DNA of 64,000 bases, from NCBI GenBank assembly GCA_017642895.1, contig JAEPON010000005.1, forward strand, positions 124,001-188,000, given 5' to 3'. Positions 26,904 to 36,717 of this stretch are shown in pieces. How positions within the stretch are numbered: position 1 is the stretch's first letter; each line of letters opens with the position of its first letter. The notes beneath the pieces were generated by a model that was not told where the DNA came from, did no database searches, and saw only the letters and a program-made list of their open reading frames with translations. The position numbers were made by a program, and so were the translations under genes. Source of the DNA: Roseitalea sp. GTDB taxonomy: Bacteria; Pseudomonadota; Alphaproteobacteria; Rhizobiales; Rhizobiaceae.

Positions 26904-27686
26904 TCAGCCTTCGGCCGACTTGCGGCCGCGCCATTTCTTGATGACGACCGGAATAGCGGCGACGATGGCGAGCGCCGCGAATGCCAGCGTGATCTCGGTG
27001 GTGATCAGGTCGCCGACCGAGGCGCTGGTGCCGGCCGCTTCCGCTGCGTCCAGAACCGAGCCGATGCCCTGGCCCAGATAGCTGTAGGCGACGACGCCGG
27101 GCAGGATGCCAAGAAACGTGGCGACCACATAGGTGCGCAGCGGCACGTTGAAGAGCGCGGGCGCGATGTTCATGATGAAGAACGGAAAGACCGGCGCGAT
27201 CCGCAAAACCAGAAGATAACTGAATGCGTCCTTTTCGAACCCGTCGGCGAGGTTCCTGACGCGGCCGCCGACCCGGTTGCGCAGCCCGTCGCCGAACGCC
27301 GATTTGGCGGCCAGGAAGATCGCGGTCGCGCCTGCCGTTGCGCCGATGGCAACGATCACCGATCCGGTCAGCCAGCCGAACAGGAAGCCCGAGAAGATCG
27401 TCAGGATCGATGCGGCGGGAAACGAGAAAGCAACAGCAATGGCATAAAGCGCGGTGAACCCGATGGTCGACAGCCAGTAATTGGCGGCAACAAACGCGGT
27501 CAGGCTTTCACGGCTCTCGGCGAGAAAGTCGAGGGTGAAGAAACGCTGCCAGCCCATCAGATAGGCAAAGCCCAGCCCGACGGCGACGACGGCCAGCGGA
27601 GCGAAGCGCTTGGCGGTCAGCCAAAGGGAGCCGCGTGCGGGCGTTTCAGCATTTTTGGCCATGGTGGCTTGCGATGTATCAGTCAT
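26904..27686 (-). CDS. TVP38/TMEM64 (DedA-superfamily) membrane protein
   Basis: 260 residues with about five to six hydrophobic segments. The SNARE-associated/VTT core is visible around FSFPAASILTIFSGFLFG and RIAPVFPFFIMNIAPAL. Relatives are implicated in lipid scrambling or membrane homeostasis, but this subgroup is uncharacterised. It is transcribed together with the disulfide reductase downstream, a pairing seen in other proteobacteria. Start chosen at MTDTSQATM; the frame extends upstream without hydrophobic or family-like sequence. Confidence 0.88.
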   Translation of the reverse strand: MTDTSQATMAKNAETPARGSLWLTAKRFAPLAVVAVGLGFAYLMGWQRFFTLDFLAESRESLTAFVAANYWLSTIGFTALYAIAVAFSFPAASILTIFSGFLFGWLTGSVIVAIGATAGATAIFLAAKSAFGDGLRNRVGGRVRNLADGFEKDAFSYLLVLRIAPVFPFFIMNIAPALFNVPLRTYVVATFLGILPGVVAYSYLGQGIGSVLDAAEAAGTSASVGDLITTEITLAFAALAIVAAIPVVIKKWRGRKSAEG

Positions 27687-27889
27687 TGTCAGCGTGTCCA
27701 ACGGGTTTGAAGGCGGGCCGGATGGCATCTTTGATCCGGAAATGCCCATCGGGCCGGTCAACAACAACTCACAACGCGGTGACGCCAAAATCCGTGATGC
27801 GCGCGCTGCCGCGCTTCACGGCGCCGTGATCGCGTCGTGCCGGTGGAACGACCGGGCGGACACAACGCCTTGAGGGGCCACCAATCCGA

Positions 27890-27918
27890 TTGACTTTATA
27901 CGCCGGTTCGAACATAAG
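27890..27918 (+). promoter_or_regulatory. Candidate sigma-70 promoter for rpmH-rnpA-yidC
   Basis: TTGACT at 27890-27895 and CATAAG at 27913-27918 with a 17-base spacer, in the 344-base gap between divergent TVP38 and rpmH genes. It would give an rpmH leader of roughly 105 bases. Nothing else recognisable lies in this gap; a short open frame at 27874-28026 has no ATG. Confidence 0.5.
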
Positions 27919-28030
27919 CCGATCAACGTTCGGGTATCGGTGCCCGGCGACGCGTTTGTGTTGCCGCACCCTGCCCAAAGGGCCCTTGAAGAGATGAACG
28001 AGAAGGCCGCCAAGCGCGGCGTGTGATCCC

Positions 28031-28168
28031 ATGACCAAACGCACCTATCAGCCCTCCCGCCTGGTTCGCAAACGTCGCCACGGATTCCGTGCCCGCATGG
28101 CAACGGCCGGCGGTCGCAAGGTTCTGGCGCGCCGGCGTGCCAAGGGCCGCAAGAAACTGTCAGCCTGA
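28031..28168 (+). CDS. rpmH: 50S ribosomal protein L34
   Basis: 45 residues, essentially invariant in character: [20 protein letters not shown] then [20 protein letters not shown]. It heads the conserved rpmH-rnpA-yidC cluster. Confidence 0.98.
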   Translation: MTKRTYQPSRLVRKRRHGFRARMATAGGRKVLARRRAKGRKKLSA

Positions 28169-28208
28169 TTGCGCGATGCGCGTCGCAGGCGGCGTGCGAA
28201 CGCATTCG

Positions 28209-28595
28209 ATGCCGGTGGCCCGGACGCCCGGACCTTATGAGATCATGCGCAAGCGTGCCGATTTTCTCGCGGCCCGGCAGGGTGTGCGGATGTCGGGCGA
28301 TACCGTCAGGCTGGAAATGCGGCGACGCGGCGCGGCCGAAAACGGCGATGGTCCGCGCGTCGGGTTCACCGTGACAAAGCGGATCGGCAATGCCGTCACC
28401 CGCAATCGTGCAAAAAGACGGCTGCGCGAGGCCGTGCGGCTGGTTGCCGCCCGTGACATGCGGCCGCGACATGACTATGTGATCATTTCCAAGCCCGATG
28501 TGTTGACTGCCCGGTTCAGCGCATTGTGCGAGGATTTGCGCCGGACGCTGGCGCGCGGACACAAGCGCATCGGCGACGCCGCGAAGGGCAACTGA
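28209..28595 (+). CDS. rnpA: Ribonuclease P protein component
   Basis: 128 residues from the ATG at 28209. It is the protein subunit that helps the RNase P RNA trim tRNA 5' leaders. Conserved pieces: KRADFLAARQG, RVGFTVTKRIGNAVTRNRAKRRLRE (the RNR motif) and HDYVIISK. The start is uncertain: ATG at 28176 (8 bases after the rpmH stop) and ATG at 28245 are also in frame and none has a strong ribosome site. Confidence 0.93.
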   Translation: MPVARTPGPYEIMRKRADFLAARQGVRMSGDTVRLEMRRRGAAENGDGPRVGFTVTKRIGNAVTRNRAKRRLREAVRLVAARDMRPRHDYVIISKPDVLTARFSALCEDLRRTLARGHKRIGDAAKGN

Positions 28596-28632
28596 CGGAA
28601 CCCACGAAGCCACAAGGGCTGGACACGGAGCC

Positions 28633-30501
28633 ATGGACACCAACAACCGCAATCTGTTCCTGACCATCGGCCTGTCGGTGCTCATCCTCACCCTGTGGCA
28701 GATCTTCTACGTCAACCCGCAGATCGACGCGGAGCGCCAGGCGCAGCTCGAGCAACAGGCAATCGAACAGCAGGTCCAGCCCGGCACCGAAGCCGAAGGC
28801 GCCGGCACCGCAACCGGCCAACAGCAGGGCGCCACCGCTGCCGGCGACATTCCGCAGGCAACGGTTGCCGGCAGCGCGCCGGGAACGACGGGCGGATTGG
28901 CCGGAACCAGCGGCGATCGCGCCTCGGCGCTTTCGGCGACCGATCGTATCCCGGTCGATACGCCGACCCTGTCCGGTTCGATCAACCTGACCGGCGCGCG
29001 TTTCGATGATCTGTCCTTGAAAAACTATCACGTCACCGTCGATGAGAGTTCGCCCATCGTCGATCTTCTGTCGCCGGTCACAGGACCCGACGCCTATTTC
29101 GCCGAGTTCGGCTACACCGGCATCGAAGGCGCGCCGGGCCCCGATGCAGTCTGGCAGGTCGAGGGTAACGCCGTCCTGACCCCGTCAACCCCCGTCACGC
29201 TGACCTATTCGGCCGACAGCGGGCTGACCTTCAGCCGCCAGATCGCCGTCGATGAGAGCTACATGTTCACGATCACCGACGAGATCGCCAACAATGGCGC
29301 GGGCGCGGTCGCGCTGCAGAACTATGGCCGCACCACACGCTACACCAAGCCCGCCCTGCCGCCGATCTTCATCCTGCATGAGGGCATGATCGGGGTGACC
29401 GGCGAGGAAGGGCTGACCGAGCTGACCTTCAACGAGATCGAGGATGAGGGCCAGAACGCACCCGGCAAGTCGAGCGATGGCTGGCTCGGCATCACCGACA
29501 AGTATTGGGCAACCGCACTGATCCCCGAACAGGGCAGCAGCTTCCAGCCGCGCTATTCCTATTTCACAGACGGCACGCCGCGCTATCAGGCCGATTTCCT
29601 CGGCGATGCGGTCACGATCAATGCCGGTCAGTCGGCGACCGTGACCACCATGCTGTTCGCCGGCGCCAAGAAGACGAAGATCATCGACGCCTACGAGGCG
29701 GATCGCGGCATCCGCCAGTTCGAGTTGATGATTGACTGGGGCTGGTTCCACTTCATCACCAAGCCGCTCTTTCACCTGCTCTACTGGCTCAACAGCGCGC
29801 TGGGCAATTTCGGCCTCGCCATCCTCGTCACCACGGTCATCATCAAGGCCTTCTTCTTCCCGCTCGCCAACAAATCCTATGCTTCGATGGCGCGCATGAA
29901 GGTGGTCCAGCCCAAGATGCAGGAGATCAAGGAACGCTACGGCGAAGACCGCGAGAAGATGCAAAAGGCGATGATGGAGCTCTACAAGAAAGAGAAGATC
30001 AATCCGATCGCCGGCTGCTGGCCCGTCCTGATCCAGATTCCTGTCTTTTTTGCGCTCTACAAGGTGCTCTATGTCACCATCGAGATGCGCCACGCGCCGT
30101 TCTTTGGCTGGGTCCAGGATCTGTCGGCGCCCGATCCGACGTCGATCTTCAACCTGTTCGGCCTGTTGCCGTTCGATCCGTCGACGGTGCCGCTGTTCGG
30201 TCCGTTCCTGATGCTCGGCGTCTGGCCGCTCCTGATGGGCATCACCATGTTCCTGCAGATGCAGATGAACCCGCCGCCACCCGATCCGACCACGGCGATG
30301 GTGTTCAAATGGATGCCGATCCTGTTCACTTTCATGCTGGCGACGTTCCCGGCGGGCCTGGTGATCTACTGGGCGTGGAACAACTTCCTTTCGATCATCC
30401 AGCAGGGCGTGATCATGAAGCGCAACGGCGCCAAGATCGAATTGTGGGACAATCTGAGGGGCATGTTCGGCGGCGGCAAGGCCAACAAGCCCGCCGAATA
30501 G
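28633..30501 (+). CDS. yidC: Membrane protein insertase YidC
   Basis: 622 residues. N-terminal membrane anchor (LFLTIGLSVLILTLWQIFYV), a linker rich in Gln/Gly/Ala, the large periplasmic beta-sandwich domain, and a C-terminal core of five membrane segments with the charged loop KMQEIKERYGEDREKMQKAM. It inserts inner-membrane proteins with or without the Sec translocon. Its position after rpmH and rnpA is the classical one. Confidence 0.97.
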   Translation: MDTNNRNLFLTIGLSVLILTLWQIFYVNPQIDAERQAQLEQQAIEQQVQPGTEAEGAGTATGQQQGATAAGDIPQATVAGSAPGTTGGLAGTSGDRASALSATDRIPVDTPTLSGSINLTGARFDDLSLKNYHVTVDESSPIVDLLSPVTGPDAYFAEFGYTGIEGAPGPDAVWQVEGNAVLTPSTPVTLTYSADSGLTFSRQIAVDESYMFTITDEIANNGAGAVALQNYGRTTRYTKPALPPIFILHEGMIGVTGEEGLTELTFNEIEDEGQNAPGKSSDGWLGITDKYWATALIPEQGSSFQPRYSYFTDGTPRYQADFLGDAVTINAGQSATVTTMLFAGAKKTKIIDAYEADRGIRQFELMIDWGWFHFITKPLFHLLYWLNSALGNFGLAILVTTVIIKAFFFPLANKSYASMARMKVVQPKMQEIKERYGEDREKMQKAMMELYKKEKINPIAGCWPVLIQIPVFFALYKVLYVTIEMRHAPFFGWVQDLSAPDPTSIFNLFGLLPFDPSTVPLFGPFLMLGVWPLLMGITMFLQMQMNPPPPDPTTAMVFKWMPILFTFMLATFPAGLVIYWAWNNFLSIIQQGVIMKRNGAKIELWDNLRGMFGGGKANKPAE

Positions 30502-30553
30502 GCAACAGCACGCACGCGAACGCGAGAAGGGTCCGATGAACCACTGAGTGCCG

Positions 30554-30573
30554 ATCCGCCGCCCGCGGCGGAT
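30554..30573 (+). terminator. Hairpin after yidC, possible terminator
   Basis: ATCCGCCGC and GCGGCGGAT form a perfect 9-bp stem with a 2-base loop, 52 bases after the yidC stop. There is no T-tract, so it may instead act as an RNA-stabilising hairpin. Confidence 0.4.
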
Positions 30574-30621
30574 GGATCAGCATCAGCATCCCGACCACTT
30601 TTCTCCAGAGCTCAGCCAGGC

Positions 30622-30978
30622 ATGGCCGGCACCCGACCACACCCGATCGGCTTGCCGGATACCCGCATACGGCCTTTCGCAACAGTTTCATCGCCCGCCC
30701 CAACATCGATGTGGGCGACTGCACCTGTCATGACGATGCCAGCGGCGACGGCGCCATCGTCGCTGCGCGCTCGGTCGTTGCTTCCGACGTGCCGGCCCAT
30801 GCGATCATCGCCGGCAATCTGCCGCAAGGTCAGGATACGGTTCGACGACCGGGCCATCGCGTGCCTTTTGGCGATCGCCTGGCGGAACTGGCCCGCCGAG
30901 ACGATCACCGCGCATCTGAATGCCATTTGCGGCAGCGACCTTGCCGCGCTCGAGGCGATCCACGATAAGCGGCCATGA
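30622..30978 (+). pseudogene. Decayed CatB-like xenobiotic (hexapeptide) acetyltransferase
   Basis: Pieces of one protein lie in shifting frames. Around 30681-30735 the frame reads NSFIARPNIDVGDCTCHDD, matching the N-terminal NIxVGDYTY region of CatB/VAT acetyltransferases. It continues directly into GDGAIVAARSVV...DVPAHAIIAGN, which belongs to the C-terminal part of the left-handed beta-helix, so the middle is deleted. From about 30820 the homology moves to another frame, IRFDDRAIACLLAIAWRNWP, the family's C-terminal helix. The stop overlaps the engB ATG (ATGA), suggesting that the intact gene was once coupled to engB. Confidence 0.75.
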
Positions 30979-31652
30979 CCGATATGACCGACCTTACCAT
31001 CGATACCGCTTCGCCCGTCTGGGCGGCGCTCAAGGCCAAGGGTGCCTGGACGTTCGTGCGCGGCGTGCCCGACATGGCGCACCTGCCGCCCGAAGGCCCG
31101 CCGGAAATCGCCTTTGCCGGCCGGTCCAATGTCGGCAAGTCCTCGCTGATCAACGCGCTGACCGGCAAAAACGGGTTGGCGCGCACCTCCAACACACCGG
31201 GCCGCACGCAGGAGCTGAACTTTTTCGTTCCCGAGGGTTTCTCCGGTTCGCTCGACGATCTGCCGCCGCTCGCCATCGTCGACATGCCCGGCTACGGCTA
31301 CGCCAAGGCGCCGAAGGAAACCGTCGACCGCTGGACCGATCTCGTCTTCGACTATCTGCGCGGGCGCACGACGCTCAAACGGGTCTTCGTCCTGATCGAT
31401 GCGCGCCACGGCATCAAGGCAAATGACGAAGAGGTGTTCGGCCTGCTCGACCGGGCCGCCATCTCCTACCAGCTCGTGCTGACCAAGACCGACAAGATCA
31501 AGCCGCCGGCGGTCACGCGTGTCGTCGCCGAGACTGAAGAGCGAATCCGGCGCCGGCCGGCCGCCTTTCCGGGCGTGATCGCGACGTCGTCCGAGAAGGC
31601 CCACGGGCTGGACGATCTGCGTCGCGCCATCGCCTATGCCGTTGCTTCCTAA
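30975..31652 (+). CDS. engB: Ribosome biogenesis GTPase EngB/YsxC
   Basis: 225 residues. G1 [15 protein letters not shown]3 [12 protein letters not shown]4 TKTDK and G5 TSSEK are all present. The GTPase is needed for large-subunit assembly and is usually essential. In Rhizobiales it follows yidC; here a decayed acetyltransferase lies between, overlapping its start by 4 bases. Confidence 0.96.
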   Translation: MTDMTDLTIDTASPVWAALKAKGAWTFVRGVPDMAHLPPEGPPEIAFAGRSNVGKSSLINALTGKNGLARTSNTPGRTQELNFFVPEGFSGSLDDLPPLAIVDMPGYGYAKAPKETVDRWTDLVFDYLRGRTTLKRVFVLIDARHGIKANDEEVFGLLDRAAISYQLVLTKTDKIKPPAVTRVVAETEERIRRRPAAFPGVIATSSEKAHGLDDLRRAIAYAVAS

Positions 31653-31732
31653 CGCGAATCGGGCACACCCCGATTAACCCTGGCACGTGGTTCCCCACGA
31701 TTTCGGCGCCCGTTTGGGCTACAAGATGGTCG

Positions 31733-32845
31733 ATGACGGTGGGAACACAGCGACGATATCCCGACTATGGCACGTTCGCGGTGTGGCGGCTTTTGGCCGC
31801 CATGCTGGTGATGGGTTATCACTTTTCGTTCTCCGCGCCCCATGACGATGCGCTGACCGCCTGGTTCGAGCACATGAACCCGCTGCTCGACATGTTCTTC
31901 GTCCTGTCCGGCTTTCTGATCTATGAGCGCTATCACGACCGTGTCCTGACGCGCGGGGCCTATGGCTATTTCGTCCTGCGGCGGCTGTCGCGGCTCTATC
32001 CGCTGCATCTGGCAACGCTGGGCTTTTTCGTCGCCGTCGGCATGGCCGCCCATGCCGGGCTGATCGAGGCCGGCGGCATCGGCAGCCGCTACGACCTGGG
32101 CCAGCTCTGGACCAACCTGTTCCTGCTGCAGGCCTGGGGCGTGCACGACACGCTGACCTTCAACTATGTGTCCTGGTCGCTGTCGGGAGAATGGTTCGCC
32201 TACCTGTTGCTGCCGGTGCTGGCCTTTGCGGGCCTGCGCATGGGCCTTGCCGGGCTGGTCGCCGTGCTCGCGGTCACGCTCGCCGGGCTTGAATGGGCAA
32301 GTCGGGATGCGAGCGACTATTCGCAGACCTGGTATGATGCCAAAAGCTGGGGCGCCGGCCGCATCTTTGCCGACTTCACGTTCGGCGCGATCCTGTTCCG
32401 CATCGTCGAAGGCCTGCCCGCGCGGGCCGGCTCGCGCCCGCTGGGCTGGGCGTTCCTTGCCTTGTCAATCGCGACGATGTTTGCCGGCATGGGCACTTAC
32501 GTGGCGCTGGCACTGATCGGCTGCGCCATCGTCTGCGTCGCACTGGTGGAGCGACAGCCGACCGGCCGCAGCCGCCTTTTCACCGCGCTCGCACCGGTCA
32601 CCATCCTCTCCTACGGCATCTATATGTGGCATCCGGTGCTCGAAACCGTGTTCTTCTCCGGACTGTGGAAGGTCGTTCTCGGCTCGCCGGAGACCAATTT
32701 GTTCTACCTTTTCGCGCTTTTGCCGATGGGTGCCACCTTCATTGTGGCGGCCGTGTCACTGCGGTTTTTCGAAACGCCGACCGCCCGTGCCATCATGGCA
32801 CTGGGAACCCGGCCGCGGCTTGAGGAACGGGTCGCGCGCGCCTGA
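31733..32845 (+). CDS. Acyltransferase 3 family membrane protein (OafA-like)
   Basis: 370 residues with about ten hydrophobic segments. The N-terminal WRLLAAMLVMGYH holds the Arg and His usual for this family, followed by FFVLSGFLIYERY. Members move acetyl or other acyl groups onto surface glycans or lipids at the inner membrane. No glycan genes are adjacent, so the acceptor is unknown. Confidence 0.88.
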   Translation: MTVGTQRRYPDYGTFAVWRLLAAMLVMGYHFSFSAPHDDALTAWFEHMNPLLDMFFVLSGFLIYERYHDRVLTRGAYGYFVLRRLSRLYPLHLATLGFFVAVGMAAHAGLIEAGGIGSRYDLGQLWTNLFLLQAWGVHDTLTFNYVSWSLSGEWFAYLLLPVLAFAGLRMGLAGLVAVLAVTLAGLEWASRDASDYSQTWYDAKSWGAGRIFADFTFGAILFRIVEGLPARAGSRPLGWAFLALSIATMFAGMGTYVALALIGCAIVCVALVERQPTGRSRLFTALAPVTILSYGIYMWHPVLETVFFSGLWKVVLGSPETNLFYLFALLPMGATFIVAAVSLRFFETPTARAIMALGTRPRLEERVARA

Positions 32846-32964
32846 AACACAATTGCCGCAACGGCTGGAATTTTCCCGCGTCACCGACTATCTGCTGTGC
32901 ATGAGAGGGCGCGTCCGCTATGCGGGCATCCGCACCGCCGGGCGCAGATGTGAACTGGACCACC

Positions 32965-34098
32965 ATGAAGGCCGATTTCTACGAGACATTGGGCGTATCG
33001 CGCGATGCCGACGAAAAGGCGCTGAAAAGCGCCTATCGGAAGCTGGCGATGCAATACCATCCCGACCGCAATCCCGGCGACGCCGAGGCCGAACTGAAGT
33101 TCAAGGAAGCCAACGAAGCCTACGAAACGCTGAAGGATCCGCAAAAGCGCGCCGCCTATGACCGGTTCGGCCATGCCGCGTTCGAAAATGGCGGCATGGG
33201 CGGCGCAGGCGGCTTTGGCGGTGCCGGTGCCGGCGGCTTCGCCGACATTTTCGAGGACATTTTCGGCGAGATGATGGGCGGTGGCCGGGCACGGCGCGGC
33301 CCGGGCGGTCGCGAGCGCGGCGCCGATCTGCGCTACAATCTGGAAATCACGCTGGAAGAGGCCTTCGCGGGCAAGACCGCGCAGATCCGCGTGCCGACAT
33401 CGGTCATTTGCGAGACCTGCTCGGGGGCAGGCGCAAAGCCCGGCACCAGCCCCACCACCTGTACGACCTGCAACGGCGCCGGCCGGGTGCGGGCCGCGCA
33501 AGGCTTTTTCTCGGTCGAGCGCACATGCCCGACCTGCAACGGCCGCGGCGAGGTTATCACCGATCCGTGTGAAACCTGCTCGGGCCAGGGCCGCGTCACC
33601 CAGGAGCGCTCGCTCTCGGTCAACATTCCCGCCGGCATCGAGGATGGGACGCGCATCCGGCTGGCCGGCGAGGGGGAAGCCGGCTTCCGTGGAGGCCCGA
33701 CCGGCGATCTGTACATCTTCATCTCGGTGCGCCCGCACGAATTCTTCCAGCGCGACGGCGCGGACCTTTATTGCAAGGTGCCCATTTCGATGACCACGGC
33801 CGCGCTGGGCGGGCAGTTTGAAGTGGGAACGCTCGACGGCTCCCAGACACGCGTCAAGGTGCCCGAGGGCACGCAATCGGGCCGCCAGTTCCGGTTGAAG
33901 GGCAAGGGCATGCCGGTGATGCGGCAGGCCCAGATGGGCGATCTTTACATCCAGATCGCCGTTGAGACGCCGCAGAACCTGTCCAAGCGCCAGCGCGAGC
34001 TGCTTGCCGAGTTCGAGGATATCTCGGCCAAGGAAAACAGCCCCCAGTCGAGCGGGTTCTTCACGCGCATGAAGGACTTTTTCGACCTTGGCGACTAA
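32965..34098 (+). CDS. dnaJ: Chaperone protein DnaJ
   Basis: 377 residues. J domain with HPD at 32-34, a Gly/Phe-rich linker, four CxxCxGxG zinc repeats ([32 protein letters not shown]) and the C-terminal substrate-binding beta domains. It stimulates DnaK ATPase. dnaK is not adjacent. The ATG at 32965 gives the standard N-terminus; an upstream GTG/ATG extension is unlike the family. Confidence 0.97.
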   Translation: MKADFYETLGVSRDADEKALKSAYRKLAMQYHPDRNPGDAEAELKFKEANEAYETLKDPQKRAAYDRFGHAAFENGGMGGAGGFGGAGAGGFADIFEDIFGEMMGGGRARRGPGGRERGADLRYNLEITLEEAFAGKTAQIRVPTSVICETCSGAGAKPGTSPTTCTTCNGAGRVRAAQGFFSVERTCPTCNGRGEVITDPCETCSGQGRVTQERSLSVNIPAGIEDGTRIRLAGEGEAGFRGGPTGDLYIFISVRPHEFFQRDGADLYCKVPISMTTAALGGQFEVGTLDGSQTRVKVPEGTQSGRQFRLKGKGMPVMRQAQMGDLYIQIAVETPQNLSKRQRELLAEFEDISAKENSPQSSGFFTRMKDFFDLGD

Positions 34099-34723
34099 CG
34101 CGACCCGATTGCGCGCAGCCCGCGTGCGCACGCGATCTGGTGCCCGCAAGGTCAGGGCCCGGTTCGACGATCATGTTCGCTTCGTCGGCGCCATGGTGTC
34201 CTCGCCAAGGCGAACCGGTGCCGTTGCGCCGACGGCGCGCGAGACCGCCGACCTGATGGCGGCCCATATCGATCTGGCCTCGGGCCTGCCGGTTCTGGAA
34301 CTGGGACCGGGCACCGGGGCGGTCACCCGCGCGATCATCGGTCGCGGCGTGCCGCCGGCGCGGCTTTGGGCCGTGGAGTTTTCGCCCCGCTTCTGTCGGC
34401 ATCTGCGGTCTGCCTGGCCGGCAATGCATGTGATCGAGGGCGATGCGTTCGACCTCGACGCCGCGCTTGGACCCGATGGGCCGGACCGGTTCGATTGTGT
34501 CATTTCGGGGTTGCCGCTCCTGAACTTCGAGCCGGCCATGCGCGTGCGGCTCATGAAGGGCGCGCTGGCGCGACTGGCCCCGGGCCGGCCGTTCGTCCAG
34601 TTCAGCTATGGCGTTCGCCCGCCGATCGCGGCGCCGGACGCCTCGATCCGTGTTGAATGCAGCCGCTGGGTCTTGCGCAACCTGCCGCCCGCGCGCGTGT
34701 GGACTTATGTCCGCAAGGATTGA
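34088..34723 (+). CDS. pmtA: Phospholipid N-methyltransferase (PmtA-like)
   Basis: 211 residues. SAM-binding motif [11 protein letters not shown], then an acidic residue in AVEFSP and a GDAFDLD loop. The sequence follows the small soluble Rhodobacter/Sinorhizobium type of phosphatidylethanolamine methyltransferase, which makes phosphatidylcholine. It begins with TTG overlapping the dnaJ 3' end by 11 bases; an in-frame TTG 7 codons later is the other option. Context next to dnaJ is common in Rhizobiales. Confidence 0.88.
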   Translation: MATNATRLRAARVRTRSGARKVRARFDDHVRFVGAMVSSPRRTGAVAPTARETADLMAAHIDLASGLPVLELGPGTGAVTRAIIGRGVPPARLWAVEFSPRFCRHLRSAWPAMHVIEGDAFDLDAALGPDGPDRFDCVISGLPLLNFEPAMRVRLMKGALARLAPGRPFVQFSYGVRPPIAAPDASIRVECSRWVLRNLPPARVWTYVRKD

Positions 34724-34792
34724 TCACGGTTCCGTTTTCGGGTTGAGTGCGCCGCACAAGACCCTCATCACACCTCTTCTGGAAAGCCCGCC

Positions 34793-35365
34793 ATGCCCGC
34801 CAAAGTCCTTGTTTTTGCCGGATCGGTGCGATCCGGCTCGTTCAATATCTCGCTTGCACAGGCGGCCAACAAGGTGCTGGCGGAGATGGGTGCGGAAACA
34901 ACGATGATCTCGCTGGGCGACTATCCGCTGCCGCTGGTCGACGAGGATCTCAAGAGCGAGAAAGGCGTGCCGGAAAACGCGATCCGGCTGGCGCGCCTGT
35001 TTGCCGCCCATGACGGGCTGTTCATCGCCTCGCCTGAATACAACTCCTCCATTCCGCCATTGCTGAAGAACACGGTCGACTGGGTCAGCCTGGCGCCGAA
35101 GGACATCAAGGCTTATGCGGGGCTCACGATAGCGCTGGGCGCTGCCTCCAACGGCGCGCTGGGCGGTATTCGCGGCCTTTATCATCTTCGCTCGGTGCTG
35201 ATGAATGTCGGCGCGCAGATCGTCACCGAACAAGCCGGCATCAGCCGTGCGGCCACGGCCTTCGGCGAAGACGGGCTGCCGGCCGACGAACGCCAGGGCA
35301 AAATGCTGCAAAATGCTTGCCGGTCGCTTCTGGAAAACCTGACCGAGGGAAGGGCGCGCGCGTGA
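34793..35365 (+). CDS. NAD(P)H-dependent FMN reductase
   Basis: 190 residues, flavodoxin-like fold. The FMN phosphate loop is GSVRSGSFN near the N-terminus and the flavin-binding [14 protein letters not shown] motif follows at about residue 80. Members reduce FMN, azo dyes or quinones; the physiological substrate here is not evident. The last bases overlap the pyrF GTG start (GTGA). Confidence 0.9.
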   Translation: MPAKVLVFAGSVRSGSFNISLAQAANKVLAEMGAETTMISLGDYPLPLVDEDLKSEKGVPENAIRLARLFAAHDGLFIASPEYNSSIPPLLKNTVDWVSLAPKDIKAYAGLTIALGAASNGALGGIRGLYHLRSVLMNVGAQIVTEQAGISRAATAFGEDGLPADERQGKMLQNACRSLLENLTEGRARA

Positions 35366-36075
35366 CGACCGCAATGCACGATCGGCTGATCGTCGGGCTC
35401 GACCTGCCCACGGTCGCGGCCGCCGAAGCGATCGTCGACAGGCTCGGCGACACGGTTTGCTTCTACAAGATCGGTTATCGGCTCGCTTTTGCCGGCGGGC
35501 TCGATCTGGCGCGCGATCTGAAGAAAGCGGGCAAGTCGGTGTTCCTCGACATGAAACTGCTCGACATCGACAACACCGTCGCCCAGGGGGTCGAGAGCGT
35601 GGCCGCGATGGGCGTCGACATGCTGACCATCCATGCCTATCCCAAGGCGATGGCAGCCGCGGCCAAAGCGGCAAGAGGGTCGCACCTGACCCTTTTGGGC
35701 GTGACCGTTCTCACCTCGATGGACGATCACGACCTGTCCGATGCCGGTTATCACGACAATGCGGCGAGCCTCGTGCTCAAGCGGGCGCGCCAGGCGCGCG
35801 ATTCGGGCATGGGCGGTATTGTCTGTTCGGCCGCCGAGGCCGAGCCGGTGCGCGAGGTGGTTGGCGAAGGCATGGCAATCGTCACGCCCGGCATCCGGCC
35901 GGCGGGCAGCGATGCGGGCGACCAGAAGCGCGTCGTTACACCAGCCGAGGCAATGGCTGCCGGCGCAACCCATCTGGTCGTTGCCCGGCCTGTCATCGCC
36001 GCGCCGGACCCGGCGCGCGCCGCTGCCGCGATCCTTGAGGAGATGTCGTCGGCCATGGAAGGCCCGGTGGGCTGA
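35362..36075 (+). CDS. pyrF: Orotidine 5'-phosphate decarboxylase
   Basis: 237 residues starting at GTG, which overlaps the reductase stop. It catalyses the last step of UMP synthesis. The catalytic [11 protein letters not shown] (Asp-x-Lys-x-x-Asp-Ile) and the phosphate-gripping TPGIRP and VVARPV motifs are present. Length is normal for the bacterial short form. Confidence 0.96.
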   Translation: MTTAMHDRLIVGLDLPTVAAAEAIVDRLGDTVCFYKIGYRLAFAGGLDLARDLKKAGKSVFLDMKLLDIDNTVAQGVESVAAMGVDMLTIHAYPKAMAAAAKAARGSHLTLLGVTVLTSMDDHDLSDAGYHDNAASLVLKRARQARDSGMGGIVCSAAEAEPVREVVGEGMAIVTPGIRPAGSDAGDQKRVVTPAEAMAAGATHLVVARPVIAAPDPARAAAAILEEMSSAMEGPVG

Positions 36076-36164
36076 ACAGGCCGAAAGCGGGCTTGCAATT
36101 GGCAGCGCCCGCGACATGTTGTCGGCTCGAACGACAAGCGGACAGAACCGCAAGGGGGACATCG

Positions 36165-36458
36165 ATGTCGAAGGGATATTGGGTTGGGCGCATCACGGTG
36201 CACGATCCTGAACGCTACAAGGACTATGTGTCCACGGCGACACCCGCCTATCAGGAGCATGGCGCCAGGTTTCTGGTGCGCGGCGGCACGGTCGGCGCAT
36301 CGGAAGGCGACAGCCGGCCGCGCAATGTCGTCATCGAGTTTCCGACCTATGAGGCGGCGCTCGCCTGCTACAATTCGGACGCTTACGCCAGGGCCCGGGC
36401 CATCCGGCAGGAGATTTCCGATGGCGAGGTTATCGTGGTCGAAGGCCATGACGGGTGA
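36165..36458 (+). CDS. DUF1330 family protein
   Basis: 97 residues from the ATG at 36165, with AAGGGGGA 8 bases upstream. Dimeric ferredoxin-like alpha/beta barrel family; characteristic pieces are KGYWVGRITV at the start, RFLVRGG and the terminal VVEGHDG. Biochemical role unknown. It follows pyrF as in many Rhizobiales. Confidence 0.9.
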   Translation: MSKGYWVGRITVHDPERYKDYVSTATPAYQEHGARFLVRGGTVGASEGDSRPRNVVIEFPTYEAALACYNSDAYARARAIRQEISDGEVIVVEGHDG

Positions 36459-36717
36459 TAACGCTGGCGCTGCAAACGCTTTCTTAACCGAGGTTAACGG
36501 CGCTTTAACGGGTTGTTGCCCCTAATGGGCGCGGTGCCCGACCGCAGCGCGGTGCAACAATTGCGGGGGATTAGGCGCCATCTAGACGTAAGCACGATTT
36601 CGCAACCGCGAAGCGGGTGTTAGCGTGCAATCGATTGAATGTTGCCATGCACAAGAAGCGGCCTGCATAAGGACGAGACGAAAAGCCGCCGCACGGCCCA
36701 TGAGGAGAGGATGACAG

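Noticed and set aside
24892..27081. Plus-strand open frame of 729 codons opposite the sensor kinase and disulfide reductase genes
   Set aside because: Covers the antisense of two well-supported genes and has no recognisable product.
27874..28026. Short open frame just before rpmH ending [12 protein letters not shown]
   Set aside because: It looks protein-like at its end but has no usable start codon and overlaps the proposed rpmH promoter.
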